This document shows, piece by piece, positions 1 to 8,021 of a DNA stretch of 23,479 nucleotides. Under the pieces are notes generated by a model, which searched no databases, was not told the DNA's origin, and saw nothing but the letters and a program-made list of their open reading frames with translations. The stretch is taken from assembly GCA_035638495.1 (NCBI GenBank), contig DASQZW010000198.1, positions 1-23,479 on the forward strand. Reading direction: 5' to 3'. The stretch comes from CF-161 sp035638495 (GTDB lineage: Bacteria > Chloroflexota > Dormibacteria > Dormibacterales > Dormibacteraceae). The position numbers and the translations under genes are program-made. Numbering within the stretch: the stretch's first letter is position 1; each line of letters opens with the position of its first letter.

Positions 1-17
1 GGCTGGCCGCGTACTGA
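1..17 (+). CDS. 3' end of an upstream gene (partial)
   Basis: The third reading frame reads Leu-Ala-Ala-Tyr and then stops at TGA 15-17, three bases before the GTG start of the M24 gene. That spacing fits an upstream co-transcribed gene whose last codons are the only part in the window. Nothing can be said about its product, and the reading frame could be chance because only four codons are visible. Confidence 0.35.
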
Positions 18-20
18 CCC

Positions 21-1211
21 GTGTCCCCGCGCGACATCCCCACCATCGGCGCCGCCGAGTACTCGGCGCGGCGCGAGGCGCTGCGAGCCGGCATGGAGCG
101 GACCGGCCTCGACGCGCTCGTGATCTTCTACCCGGCGCGCGTGGCCTACCTGACCGGCTTCCACCATGTCCCGACCGAGCGGCCGGTGGCGTACTTGCTC
201 GGCCCCCGCGGCCGGAGCGCGCTGCTCGTGCCGGCGGTCGAGAAGGAGCACGCCGAGCAGGTCGACGGCATGGACCACGTCGAGGTCTACTTCGAGTACC
301 CGGGCGAGCAGCACCCGATGGAGCGGCTGGCGCGGCTCCTGCGCACGCTCGGCGCCCAGCCGCGGCGGATCGGCGCCGACCACGACGGCGTGGTCCCCTA
401 CTGGGGCTACCGCGGCCCCCGGCTGAGCGAGGTGACCGGCGCCCGGACGACGGACGTCGAGCCGCTGGTGGAGGCCCTCCGCCGGGTGAAGTCGCCGGCC
501 GAGCTCGCCTGCATCCAGCTCAGCTGCGACTGGGCGTGCCGCGCGCACCGCCGCATGCAGGCCGCGATCCGCACCGGCATCACCGAGATGGAGTGCTACG
601 AGCCGGCGGCCTTCGAGACGCTCCGCGAAATGATCGCCGAGATGCCGGGCTGGCGGCCGCGCGGGTTCGGCGGCACCGGGCTCACGACCATGTTCGTGGG
701 CGGCCGGGCCACGGCGATGCCGCACGGGTTCGTCCGCGGCCACGGCATCCAGCCGGGCGACGTCCTGGTCAGCGGCGCCTCGGCCGACATCGACGGCTAC
801 CACTCCGAGCTGGAGCGGACGATGGTCGTCGGGCAGCCCACGCCCGCGCAGGAGTCCGCGTTCGCGGCGATGCAGGCGCTGCAGGAGCGGGCGATCGAGA
901 CGATCGGGCCGGGCGTGCCCCTGGCGGCGGTCGAGCTGGAGGTCGTCGACCTCGCGCGGGAGCTGGGCCACGAGCGGCACCTCCGCCACCACGTGGGACA
1001 CTCGATCGGGTTGGAGGGGCACGAGGCGCCGTTCCTCGACCGCGGCGAGGACGGCGTGTGCGAGCCGGGCATGGTGTTCACCGTCGAGCCCGGCGTCTAC
1101 CTGCCCCAGCTGGGCGGCTTCCGGCACTCCGACACCGTGCACGTCACGGACGATGGCTGCCGGGTCATGACGGACTACCCGCGCACCCTCGCGGAGCTGG
1201 TCGTCGGCTGA
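21..1211 (+). CDS. M24 family (Xaa-Pro peptidase/creatinase fold) protein with altered metal ligands
   Basis: A 396-residue protein with the two-domain layout of aminopeptidase P-like M24 proteins: an N-terminal creatinase-type domain (about 1-150) and a C-terminal pita-bread domain (about 160-396). Family peptidases cleave Xaa-Pro bonds in the cytoplasm using two metals held by Asp, Asp, His, Glu and Glu. Here His327 (GHSIG) and Glu356 (TVEPG) are present. The first Asp position is Ser251 (VLVSGAS), the second is Glu263 (HSELERT), and the last Glu is Ser370 (FRHSDTV). Similar substitutions occur in non-peptidase M24 members such as creatinase, so peptidase activity is uncertain. The GTG start follows the upstream stop by three bases, and the Nudix gene starts 13 bases after this stop, suggesting one transcript. 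Fold assignment is secure; substrate is unknown. Confidence 0.9.
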   Translation: MSPRDIPTIGAAEYSARREALRAGMERTGLDALVIFYPARVAYLTGFHHVPTERPVAYLLGPRGRSALLVPAVEKEHAEQVDGMDHVEVYFEYPGEQHPMERLARLLRTLGAQPRRIGADHDGVVPYWGYRGPRLSEVTGARTTDVEPLVEALRRVKSPAELACIQLSCDWACRAHRRMQAAIRTGITEMECYEPAAFETLREMIAEMPGWRPRGFGGTGLTTMFVGGRATAMPHGFVRGHGIQPGDVLVSGASADIDGYHSELERTMVVGQPTPAQESAFAAMQALQERAIETIGPGVPLAAVELEVVDLARELGHERHLRHHVGHSIGLEGHEAPFLDRGEDGVCEPGMVFTVEPGVYLPQLGGFRHSDTVHVTDDGCRVMTDYPRTLAELVVG

Positions 1212-1224
1212 GTAGCCGAGCGGG

Positions 1225-1737
1225 GTGCTGGAGCCGGTCGAAGAGCTCGACGCGCTGGGCAAGCCGCTGCGCGTGGTGACCCGGGCGGAGATGCGCGCGG
1301 GCAACCTCCGGCACCGGGCGGTCTACGTGCTGGTCCTGGACCGCGCCGGCCGGCTCTTGGCGCACCGGCGGGCGGACTGGAAGGACGTCTGGCCGGGCCG
1401 CTGGGACGTCGCGTTCGGCGGCGTCGCCGGCGTGGGCGAGGCGCCGCTGGAGACGGCACGGCGCGAGCTGGCCGAGGAGGCAGGGGTGGCGGCGCCGCTG
1501 GAGCGGCTGGGCGAGGGCCGCTACGAGGACGGCGAGGTGCGGGTGCGGGGCGACGTGTTCCTCGCCCGCAGCGAGGGGCCGTTCACGTTCGCGGACGGCG
1601 AGGTCGTGGAGACCGAGTGGGTGGCGGCGGACGAGCTGCCGGCCTGGCTCGCGGCCCGCTCGCTGTGCCCGGACTCCATGGCGATCGCGCTGCCGCTGCT
1701 GGGGCGCGCCCGGCGGGCGGCGCTGCCGGATCGGTGA
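1225..1737 (+). CDS. Nudix hydrolase
   Basis: A 170-residue Nudix protein. The complete Nudix box spans residues 66-88: Gly66, Glu72, then Arg80-Glu81-Leu82-Ala83-Glu84-Glu85-Ala86-Gly87-Val88, matching G-x5-E-x7-REUxEExGU, which binds the catalytic metal. The N-terminus (LDALGKPLRVVTRAEM, then NLRHRAVYVLVLD) resembles the isopentenyl-diphosphate isomerase-like/YfcD branch, which hydrolyses nucleoside diphosphate-linked compounds; actual IPP isomerase activity is unlikely without more evidence. GTG start preceded by a purine-rich GAGCGGGG, 13 bases after the M24 stop, so probably co-transcribed. The substrate cannot be read from sequence. Confidence 0.9.
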   Translation: MLEPVEELDALGKPLRVVTRAEMRAGNLRHRAVYVLVLDRAGRLLAHRRADWKDVWPGRWDVAFGGVAGVGEAPLETARRELAEEAGVAAPLERLGEGRYEDGEVRVRGDVFLARSEGPFTFADGEVVETEWVAADELPAWLAARSLCPDSMAIALPLLGRARRAALPDR

Positions 1738-1851
1738 TCCGGCGCCAGGACGAGGCCGCCCGGGCCAGCGAGCTCGACAGCGCGGAAGAGGACGTGCCGC
1801 ATCGACATGCGACGACCTGGCCCGCGCACCGACTGTCACCGCTCCGCATCG
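1738..1851. terminator. Convergent intergenic spacer with inverted repeat, possible two-way terminator
   Basis: 114 bases separate the stops of the Nudix (+) and VOC (-) genes. CGGGCCAG (1761-1768) is the exact reverse complement of CTGGCCCG (1817-1824), and inside it CGCAT-CGAC-ATGCG (1798-1811) makes a small hairpin. No T-tract follows either arm. The position between convergent genes suggests a transcription-ending structure, but in DNA this GC-rich an 8-base repeat is weak evidence. Confidence 0.3.
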
Positions 1852-2235
1852 TCAGCGCGTGTAGGTCGCCAGCTCGATCAGATTGCCGTCCGGGTCCCGG
1901 GCGTAGATCGACGTCATCGGCCCCAGCGCCCCGTCGCGCGGCACCGGGCCCGCGATGACCGGCACGCCCAGCTCCTCCAGGTGCTCCTGCCACTCGGAAA
2001 GCGGCTGCTCCACCACGAAGCAGAGGTCGGCGCTTCCGGGCGCCGGCACCCGCGCCTTCGGCTCGAACTCCCGGCCGGCCTCGTGCAGGTTGATCTTCTG
2101 ATCGCCGAACCGCATTGCCAGGCGCCCGCCGGCGAACGCCCTGACGGTCATGCCCAGCGCGCGCGTGTAGAACTCGACGGTCGCCTCCAGGTCGGCGACG
2201 GTCAGGACGAGGTGGTCGAGCCGCGTGATCCGCAT
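1852..2235 (-). CDS. VOC superfamily protein (glyoxalase/GLOD5-like)
   Basis: A 127-residue single-module vicinal-oxygen-chelate protein. It opens with ITRLDHLVLTV (His8), has QKINLHEAG (His51), and ends with RDPDGNLIELATY (Glu121). These are the positions that bind the divalent metal in this superfamily. The stretch NLHEAGREFEPKA followed by PGSADLCF is typical of the glyoxalase-domain-containing-5-like branch, often annotated as VOC virulence protein; its substrate is not established. ATG start with GGAG seven bases upstream. It converges with the Nudix gene and diverges from recQ, so it is probably a single-gene transcript. Family call is firm; the reaction is not known. Confidence 0.9.
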   Translation of the reverse strand: MRITRLDHLVLTVADLEATVEFYTRALGMTVRAFAGGRLAMRFGDQKINLHEAGREFEPKARVPAPGSADLCFVVEQPLSEWQEHLEELGVPVIAGPVPRDGALGPMTSIYARDPDGNLIELATYTR

Positions 2236-2364
2236 CGCTCCAGGGTCCTCCTCGCGCGTTCGATCAGCACATGCGGACCGATGTGCGATTCCCACGACCC
2301 CGCGAGCGCACGTCTGGACCCACGACGTATCCGCTCCCGCACCGGCCGGCGCGGGTAAAGGGAT

Positions 2365-2393
2365 TTGGGCCGATCCGTCCGGCCTGGTACACA
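2365..2393 (+). promoter_or_regulatory. recQ-family gene promoter (near-leaderless)
   Basis: TTGGGC (2365-2370) and TACACA (2388-2393) are separated by exactly 17 bases, a good sigma-70-type pair. The ATG at 2401 lies seven bases after the -10 box, so the transcript would start at or next to the start codon with no room for a ribosome binding site. This argues against translation from the in-frame TTG at 2365. Confidence 0.55.
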
Positions 2394-2400
2394 TGTCGGC

Positions 2401-4518
2401 ATGCTCGAGCAGCTGGCGGTCGTGAGAGGACAGGCTGAGGCGCACCTCCGGGCACTCGTGGGCGGCCCGGCCCACCTCCGCGACGACCAGTGGCGCGCGA
2501 TCCAGGCGCTCGCGGTCGAGCGCCGGCGGGCGCTCGTCGTCCAGCGCACGGGGTGGGGCAAGTCGGCCGTGTACTTCGTGGCGACGGCCCTGCTGCGGGC
2601 TGCCGGCTGCGGCCCGACGGTCATCGTCTCGCCGCTCCTCGCGCTCATGCGGAACCAGATCGCGGCCGCGCTCGGCGCCGGGATCCGCGCCCGGACGGTC
2701 AACTCGGCCAACGTCGACGAGTGGGCCGTGGTCTACGACGAGATCCGCGCCGGCGCCGTCGACGTGCTTCTGGTCAGCCCGGAGCGGCTCAACAACCCGG
2801 ACTTCCGCGACCAGGTGCTGCCGCGGCTTGCCGCCACCGCGGGGCTGATCGTCGTCGACGAGGCGCACTGCATCTCCGACTGGGGCCACGACTTCCGGCC
2901 CGACTACCGCCGCCTGCGGACCCTGCTCCAGGACCTGCCCGCCGGCATCCCGGTGCTGGCCACCACGGCCACGGCCAACGCCCGGGTGACCAGCGACGTG
3001 GCGGAGCAGCTCGGCCTGGGCGGCGTCGACGTGCTGGTCCTCCGCGGCGCCCTGGACCGGGAGAGCCTGCGGCTGGCGGTGGTGCGGCTGCCGTCGAACG
3101 AGCACCGGCTCGCCTGGCTGGCGGAGCACCTGGCCGAGCTGCCCGGGTCCGGGATCGTCTACACGCTCACGGTGGCGGCCACCGAGGAGGTCGCGGAGCA
3201 CCTCCGCGCCCATGGCTACCCCGTCGCCGCGTACTCGGGCCAGACCGACCCCGCCGAGCGCGAACAGGCGGAGGAGGACCTGCTCGCGAACCGGGTCAAG
3301 GCGCTCGTCGCCACCAGCGCGCTCGGCATGGGCTTCGACAAGGCCGACCTGGGGTTCGTCGTCCACCTGGGCGCGCCGCAGTCCCCGGTGGCGTACTACC
3401 AGCAGGTGGGCCGCGCCGGCCGAGGCGTCGAGAGCGCCGAGGTGCTGCTGCTGCCGGGAACCGAGGACCGGGACATCTGGGCCTACTTCGGCAGCCTGGC
3501 CTTCCCGCCGGAGCGGCTGGTGCGCGCGGCGCTGGCGGCGATTGCGGCGGCCGGCAGGCCCGTGTCGACGGCCGACCTCGAGACCCGGGTGGACCTCAAC
3601 CGCACCCGGCTGGAGGTGATGCTGAAGGTCCTGGACGTGGACGGCGCCGTGCGCCGGGTGCGCGGCGGCTGGGAGGCGACCGGGCGTCCCTGGGAGTACG
3701 ACGCGGGCCGCTACGCCGCCGTGGCGGAGGCGCGCGAGCGCGAGCAGCGGGCGATGCTCGAGTACATCGCCACGGTCGACTGCCGGATGGAGTTCCTGCG
3801 CCGCCAGCTGGACGACCCCGGCGCCGAGCCCTGTGGCCGCTGCGACAACTGCAGCGGCCGGCGCTGGCCGGAAGCGATCTCGGACGCGGCCCGGGTCAGC
3901 GCCCGGGAGCGCCTGCACCGGCCGGGCGTCACGATCGAGCCCCGCCGCCAGTGGCCCACCGGCATGCCGACGCTCGGCGTCGACGTGCGGGGCCGCATCG
4001 CGGCGGAGGTGTCGGCGGAGCCCGGCCGTGCGCTGGGCCGTCTCACCGGCGCGGGCTGGGGCGGCCGCCTGCGCGAGCTGCTCGGTCCGGCGGCCCCGGA
4101 CGCCCCGGTGCCGGACGACGTGTTCGACGCGGTGGTGCGGGTGTTGGCCGCCTGGGACTGGGAGCAGCGTCCGGCGGCGATCGTCACCATCGCGTCGAGC
4201 GGCCGCCCGCTGCTCGTCGAGAGCCTCGGCGGCCGGCTGGGCCAGGTCGGCCGGCTGCCGCTGCTGGGCCGGGTCGAGGACCAGCGGCCGGGCGAGCCGG
4301 CGGCCCCGGCGCACAACAGCGCCCAGCGCGTTCGCCAGCTGTGGGAGCGGTTCCGGCTTGAGCCCGAGCTCCTCGGGGCGCTGCCCGGCCTGCGCGGTCC
4401 GGTGCTGCTCGTCGACGACCGCGTGGACAGCGGCTGGACGATGACGATCGCGGCGCGGCTGCTGCGCGAGGCCGGCGCCCCGGCAGTGCTGCCGCTGGCG
4501 CTGGCGGTCACGACGTGA
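2401..4518 (+). CDS. RecQ-family ATP-dependent DNA helicase with C-terminal phosphoribosyltransferase-like domain
   Basis: A 705-residue superfamily-2 helicase that would unwind DNA 3' to 5' in recombination and repair. Visible motifs: Q-motif Gln30; Walker A RTGWGKS (Lys54); DEAH with the RecQ signature DEAHCISDWGHDFRPDYRRL from Asp153; TTATAN; motif VI QQVGRAGRG. The RecQ-type zinc site is Cys461, Cys478, Cys481, Cys484 (PCGRCDNC). There is no recognisable HRDC domain. Instead the last ~200 residues end in VDDRVDSGWT (671-680), which resembles the PRPP-binding loop of phosphoribosyltransferases, as in competence protein ComF. Such RecQ-phosphoribosyltransferase fusions occur in actinobacteria, and the tail's role is not known. 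ATG 2401 was chosen because of the promoter spacing. The gene ends six bases from the convergent epimerase-like gene. Confidence 0.9.
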   Translation: MLEQLAVVRGQAEAHLRALVGGPAHLRDDQWRAIQALAVERRRALVVQRTGWGKSAVYFVATALLRAAGCGPTVIVSPLLALMRNQIAAALGAGIRARTVNSANVDEWAVVYDEIRAGAVDVLLVSPERLNNPDFRDQVLPRLAATAGLIVVDEAHCISDWGHDFRPDYRRLRTLLQDLPAGIPVLATTATANARVTSDVAEQLGLGGVDVLVLRGALDRESLRLAVVRLPSNEHRLAWLAEHLAELPGSGIVYTLTVAATEEVAEHLRAHGYPVAAYSGQTDPAEREQAEEDLLANRVKALVATSALGMGFDKADLGFVVHLGAPQSPVAYYQQVGRAGRGVESAEVLLLPGTEDRDIWAYFGSLAFPPERLVRAALAAIAAAGRPVSTADLETRVDLNRTRLEVMLKVLDVDGAVRRVRGGWEATGRPWEYDAGRYAAVAEAREREQRAMLEYIATVDCRMEFLRRQLDDPGAEPCGRCDNCSGRRWPEAISDAARVSARERLHRPGVTIEPRRQWPTGMPTLGVDVRGRIAAEVSAEPGRALGRLTGAGWGGRLRELLGPAAPDAPVPDDVFDAVVRVLAAWDWEQRPAAIVTIASSGRPLLVESLGGRLGQVGRLPLLGRVEDQRPGEPAAPAHNSAQRVRQLWERFRLEPELLGALPGLRGPVLLVDDRVDSGWTMTIAARLLREAGAPAVLPLALAVTT

Positions 4519-4524
4519 CCGCGC

Positions 4525-5463
4525 TCAGGCCCGCTCGGCCGCCAGCTCCAGCTCCCGGGCCCGGCCCGCGTAGCCCGGGTGCGACGGCCGGCGGGCCAGG
4601 TACCACGCCAGCGTCTCGGGCAGCGCGTCCGCGAGGGCACTCGGCTCGAAGCCGAGCTCCCGGATACGCGACAGGTCGTACCCCGCCGAGCGGCGCGGGT
4701 TCGGCCCGTACGGGCTGGCCCCGTCCGGCAGGTCGGCATAGGGCACCGGCACCAGTCGCGGCGGCCGACCGAGCGCGCGGCCGGCCGCCTCCAGCAGGTC
4801 GCGCAGGCTGACGCCGTCGAAGGCCACGTTGCGGGGGCCGGTCGCGTCCCGGCCCGGGTCGCACACGAGCGCGCAGGCGAAGCCGACGTCGCGCACCCAC
4901 GCGAGGCCGGCGGGCCGCTCGAAGGACTCCTCGGGAACGAGCAGCGGTCCGCCGTCCTCCAGGCGCTGGAGATAGGCGGCGATGCGGAGCGTGTGGTCGT
5001 CCGCGCCCAGGATGGCCGGGGGCCGCACGACCGCCCAGCGCGCGCCCGAGCTGCGCGCGAGCACCGTCTCGCACCAGCGCTTGCCCTCGAGATAGTCCAG
5101 CCGCCCGGCCGGCACCTCGCCCTCGAGCGGGACGAAGTCCTCCTCCCGCGCCGGGAGGCCGTGCAGGTCGGGATACACGCCGGTGGAGACGAACACGTAG
5201 CGCTCGCCGGTGAAGGCCTCCAGCACGGCGCGCACGTCCGCCGGCTGGTACGCGGCGAGGTCCAGCACCACGTCCGGCCGCAGGTCGCGCAGGGCGCCGG
5301 CGAGCTGGTCCGGGTCCGTGCGGTCGAGCGCGCGGTAGCTCGTGAACGTGCCGTACGGCCGAGCCGAGCGGCCCGCTGCGACGGTCTCCACACCGCGGCG
5401 CATGAGCTCGCGGCACGCCGCCGCACCCACGAAGCCGGCGCCGCCGATCACCAGGCACCTCAC
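4525..5463 (-). CDS. NAD-dependent epimerase/dehydratase family protein (extended/atypical SDR)
   Basis: A 312-residue Rossmann protein. The N-terminal MRCLVIGGAGFVG (1-13) is the dinucleotide-binding glycine motif, Ser93-Thr94 (FVSTGVY) is the usual active-site serine region, and Tyr124-x3-Lys128 (LDYLEGK) is the catalytic pair. The C-terminal half would bind a nucleotide sugar or another substrate, which cannot be named. The GTG start overlaps the rapZ stop as GTGA (5460-5463), so it is translated together with rapZ and uvrC. It occupies the place where yvcK usually follows rapZ in actinobacteria. It could be an isoflavone-reductase-like or sugar epimerase; family confident, substrate unknown. 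Confidence 0.87.
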   Translation of the reverse strand: MRCLVIGGAGFVGAAACRELMRRGVETVAAGRSARPYGTFTSYRALDRTDPDQLAGALRDLRPDVVLDLAAYQPADVRAVLEAFTGERYVFVSTGVYPDLHGLPAREEDFVPLEGEVPAGRLDYLEGKRWCETVLARSSGARWAVVRPPAILGADDHTLRIAAYLQRLEDGGPLLVPEESFERPAGLAWVRDVGFACALVCDPGRDATGPRNVAFDGVSLRDLLEAAGRALGRPPRLVPVPYADLPDGASPYGPNPRRSAGYDLSRIRELGFEPSALADALPETLAWYLARRPSHPGYAGRARELELAAERA

Positions 5464-6131
5464 TCGTCGAGCTCCCGGAACCGGCACGCGACCTCGATGC
5501 CGTCGATGCTGGACAGGCGGCGCGCCAGCTCCGCAGCCAGCACCACCGAGCGGTGCCGGCCGCCCGTGCAGCCGAAGGCGATGGTCAACTCCATCCGGCC
5601 GCGCTCCGCGTAGGCGGGCACGAGCGGCAGCACCGTGGCCACGAGCCGGTCGAGGACGGCGCCCGCGGCCGCCTGGCCCAGGACGTGGTCGCGGACGCTC
5701 GGGTCGCGGCCGTCCAGGTCCCGCAGCTCCGGCACCCAGTACGGGTTGTCGAGGAAGCGGGCGTCGATCACCCACGCGCTGCCCTCGGGGATGCCGTGCC
5801 GGTACGAGAACGCCAGGCAGGTCACCAGCGGGCAGTCGCGCGAGCGCAGGCGGCGGGCCAGCTCGGGGAGCTGGCGTGACTCCACCCGGTGGTGCGCGCG
5901 GGCGTACGTGCCCTCGGGCACGCCGTCGTCGGGGCCGTGGTGCACCAGCACGTAGCGGATGCCGCGCGCGTCGGCCGCGCGCAGCACGTCGGGATCGCGC
6001 GTGGCCAGGACGCTGTCGGCCCCGTCACGGATCGCGACCTCGCTCGCACGCGACCAGCCCTCAGACTCGAACACCCCCAGCGCCACCTCCACGCGCGAGT
6101 CGTCGGCGCCCCCCACGATGACCAGCGCCAC
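5460..6131 (-). CDS. rapZ: RapZ-like protein with degenerate, shortened kinase domain
   Basis: A 223-residue protein. Residues 100-223 are a clear RapZ C-terminal domain: LAFSYRHGIP, DARFLDNPYW (123-132), PAYAERGRMELTIAFGCTGGRHRSV (187-196 is the GCTGGxHRSV pocket). RapZ is normally about 285-300 residues with an N-terminal P-loop domain starting VSGLSGAGKS. Here the aligned stretch reads ALVIVGGADDSRVEVALGVFESEGW (split: VIVGGADDSRVEV, then ALGVFESEGW), same length but with no GxGKS, and the rest of the domain is about 70 residues short. Enteric RapZ binds small RNAs and glucosamine-6-phosphate; the role in Gram-positive bacteria is unclear. GTG 6131 lies two bases after the uvrC stop and the alignment starts exactly there. 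The uvrC-rapZ order is conserved in actinobacteria. Confidence 0.85.
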   Translation of the reverse strand: MALVIVGGADDSRVEVALGVFESEGWSRASEVAIRDGADSVLATRDPDVLRAADARGIRYVLVHHGPDDGVPEGTYARAHHRVESRQLPELARRLRSRDCPLVTCLAFSYRHGIPEGSAWVIDARFLDNPYWVPELRDLDGRDPSVRDHVLGQAAAGAVLDRLVATVLPLVPAYAERGRMELTIAFGCTGGRHRSVVLAAELARRLSSIDGIEVACRFRELDE

Positions 6132-6133
6132 GG

Positions 6134-7981
6134 TCAGATCAGCTCTTTGAGGCGGACCGCGACGCGCTCCGGGATGCCGAGCTTCACGATCTCGGCCACC
6201 GGCGCCTCGCGGATCGCGGGCAGGCTGCCGAACGTCCGCATCAGCAGGCGCTTGCGCGCCGGCCCGATGCCCTCCACGGAGTCGAGCGGCGACGACAGCG
6301 CCTTGCGCGCCCGCGCCTTGCGGTGGTGCGTGATCGCGAACCGGTGCGCCTCGTCGCGGACGCGCTGGACCAGGAACATGCCCGGCGAGTCGTGCTCCTG
6401 CACGATCGGCTCCGACCGGCCGGGGGCGAACAGCTCCTCGCGCTCCTTGGCCAGCCCGAACGTCGGGATGTCTGCGTACCCCAGGTCCTCGATGACCTCC
6501 ATCGCCGCGCTGAGCTGGCCCTTGCCGCCGTCGATCAGGATCAGGTCGGGCCGGCTCGAGAACGAGGCGTCCCCCACTTCCACGGCATCCTCGCGCCGCT
6601 GGGCGATCTCCAGGCGCTCCAGCCGCCGCCGCAGCACCTCCTGGAGCATCGCGAAGTCGTTGGGTCCCGGGGTGTACTTGATGCGGAAGCTGCGGTAGTG
6701 GTCGTTGCGCGGCCGGCCGTCCTCGAACACCACCATCGCCCCCACCGCCGAGTCGCCCTGGATGTTGGAGATGTCGTAGCACTCGATCCGGTGCGGGGGC
6801 TCGTCCAGCTCCAGCGCGTCCGCGAGCGCGGACAGCATCGGCTCGGTGCGGCTGCGATCGTAGTCCGCCTGGATGCGGAGCTGCTTGAGCTCCTCCTGCG
6901 CCGTATCGGTGAGCTGCTGGACCAGCGCGCGCTTGCGCCCTTTCTGGGGCACCTCCAGCGCCACCGGACCGCCGCGGCGCTGGACCAGCCACTCCGTCAT
7001 CGCGGCGGGCTCCTCGACCTCGCCGGCCAGGAGGATCGTCCTGGGGATGTGCGTCGCGCTCCCGTAGTACATGAGCAGGAAGCCGCGCAGCAGCTCGGGC
7101 TCGGGCGCCTCCCCCGCCCCCTCGAGCGAATGGCCGTCGTGCCCGACCATCTTGCCCTCCCGCACGTACGCCACCTCGACGAACACGTCGCGGCCTTCGC
7201 GCGCGTAGGCGACCAGGTCCTGGTCCTCGCGGCTGCGGGTCAGCACCTTCTGGCGGTCGGCGATCTTCTCGACCGCCGCGAGCTGGTCGCGGTACCGCGC
7301 CGCGTTCTCGAAGTCGAGCGCGTCCGCCCGCTGGGTCATCTTGTCGCGGAGCTGCCGGGTGAGGACGTCAGAGCGGCCCTCCATGAACAGCGCGACGTCC
7401 TGGATGCGCGCCTGGTACTCGCCGGCGCCGATGCGGCCCTCGCACGGACCCGGGCAGCGCCGGATGTGGAAGTCGAGGCAGACCTTGTGCTGCTTGAAGA
7501 TGTCGTCCGAGCAGGTCCGGAACGGCAGGAGCTGGCGGATGCTCTTTACGGTGCTGCGCAGGCTCTGGGCGCTGGTGTAGGGGCCGAAGTACAGCGCGCC
7601 GTCCTCCAGGACCCGGCGCGTGTAGTGCACGCGCGGGAACTCCTCCGTGACGGGCAGCTTGAGGTAGAGGTAGTTCTTGTCGTCCTTGAGCCGGATGTTG
7701 AAGCGCGGCCGGTAGTGCTTGATCAGGTTGCACTCCAGCACCAGCGCCTCGACCTCGTTCGCGGTCTTGACGAACTCGAAGTCGGTGACCCGCCGCACCA
7801 GGTCCGCGACACGCGCCGTCTGCGCGTAGCCGGGCGTGAAGTAGGAGCGCAGCCGGTCGCGCAGGCGGAGCGCCTTGCCCACGTAGATCACCTGCGCGGA
7901 CGCGTCGCGCAGCAGGTAGACGCCGGGCGTGTCGGGCACCGCCCGCAGGCGCCGGCGAATCGTCTCGGAGGCCACTTCCAT
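6134..7981 (-). CDS. uvrC: Excinuclease ABC subunit C
   Basis: UvrC makes both incisions around a lesion during nucleotide excision repair after loading by UvrB. A 615-residue protein from the chosen start. GIY-YIG nuclease for the 3' cut: GVYLLRD (20-26) and IYVGKA (32-37). A four-cysteine cluster (CSDDIFKQHKVCLDFHIRRC, then PGPC) matches the Fe-S site reported for E. coli UvrC. UVR motif: ALDFENAARYRDQLAAVEKI. RNase H-like nuclease for the 5' cut: ECYDISNIQG and LILIDGGKGQL. C-terminal helix-hairpin-helix: VEGIGPARKRLLMRTFGS. ATG 8014 is possible and adds 11 unconserved residues, but ATG 7981 fits the promoter and the family's usual N-terminus. rapZ follows within two bases. Confidence 0.96.
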   Translation of the reverse strand: MEVASETIRRRLRAVPDTPGVYLLRDASAQVIYVGKALRLRDRLRSYFTPGYAQTARVADLVRRVTDFEFVKTANEVEALVLECNLIKHYRPRFNIRLKDDKNYLYLKLPVTEEFPRVHYTRRVLEDGALYFGPYTSAQSLRSTVKSIRQLLPFRTCSDDIFKQHKVCLDFHIRRCPGPCEGRIGAGEYQARIQDVALFMEGRSDVLTRQLRDKMTQRADALDFENAARYRDQLAAVEKIADRQKVLTRSREDQDLVAYAREGRDVFVEVAYVREGKMVGHDGHSLEGAGEAPEPELLRGFLLMYYGSATHIPRTILLAGEVEEPAAMTEWLVQRRGGPVALEVPQKGRKRALVQQLTDTAQEELKQLRIQADYDRSRTEPMLSALADALELDEPPHRIECYDISNIQGDSAVGAMVVFEDGRPRNDHYRSFRIKYTPGPNDFAMLQEVLRRRLERLEIAQRREDAVEVGDASFSSRPDLILIDGGKGQLSAAMEVIEDLGYADIPTFGLAKEREELFAPGRSEPIVQEHDSPGMFLVQRVRDEAHRFAITHHRKARARKALSSPLDSVEGIGPARKRLLMRTFGSLPAIREAPVAEIVKLGIPERVAVRLKELI

Positions 7982-7994
7982 GGATTCGCGATTG

Positions 7995-8014
7995 ATGGTA
8001 TCGGCATCTACCAT
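7995..8014. promoter_or_regulatory. Back-to-back -10 boxes of the uvrC / DUF4190 divergent pair
   Basis: ATGGTA (7995-8000) and TACCAT (8009-8014) form a 6-base inverted repeat with an 8-base spacer, so each strand reads TACCAT, a TANNNT-type -10 box. On the plus strand it ends seven bases before GTG 8022, the spacing of a leaderless transcript. On the minus strand it lies 13 bases before ATG 7981, giving a leader of a few bases. -35 boxes are weak (TTCGCG at 7985-7990 for plus). It could alternatively be a small operator. Confidence 0.4.
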
Positions 8015-8021
8015 TAGGGCC

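Noticed and set aside
1852..4314. An 820-codon open frame on the minus strand, antisense to most of the recQ-family gene
   Set aside because: Only its last 127 codons (from ATG 2235) look like protein, the VOC gene. The rest is the Arg/Ala/Pro/Gly-rich composition of an antisense frame in GC-rich DNA.
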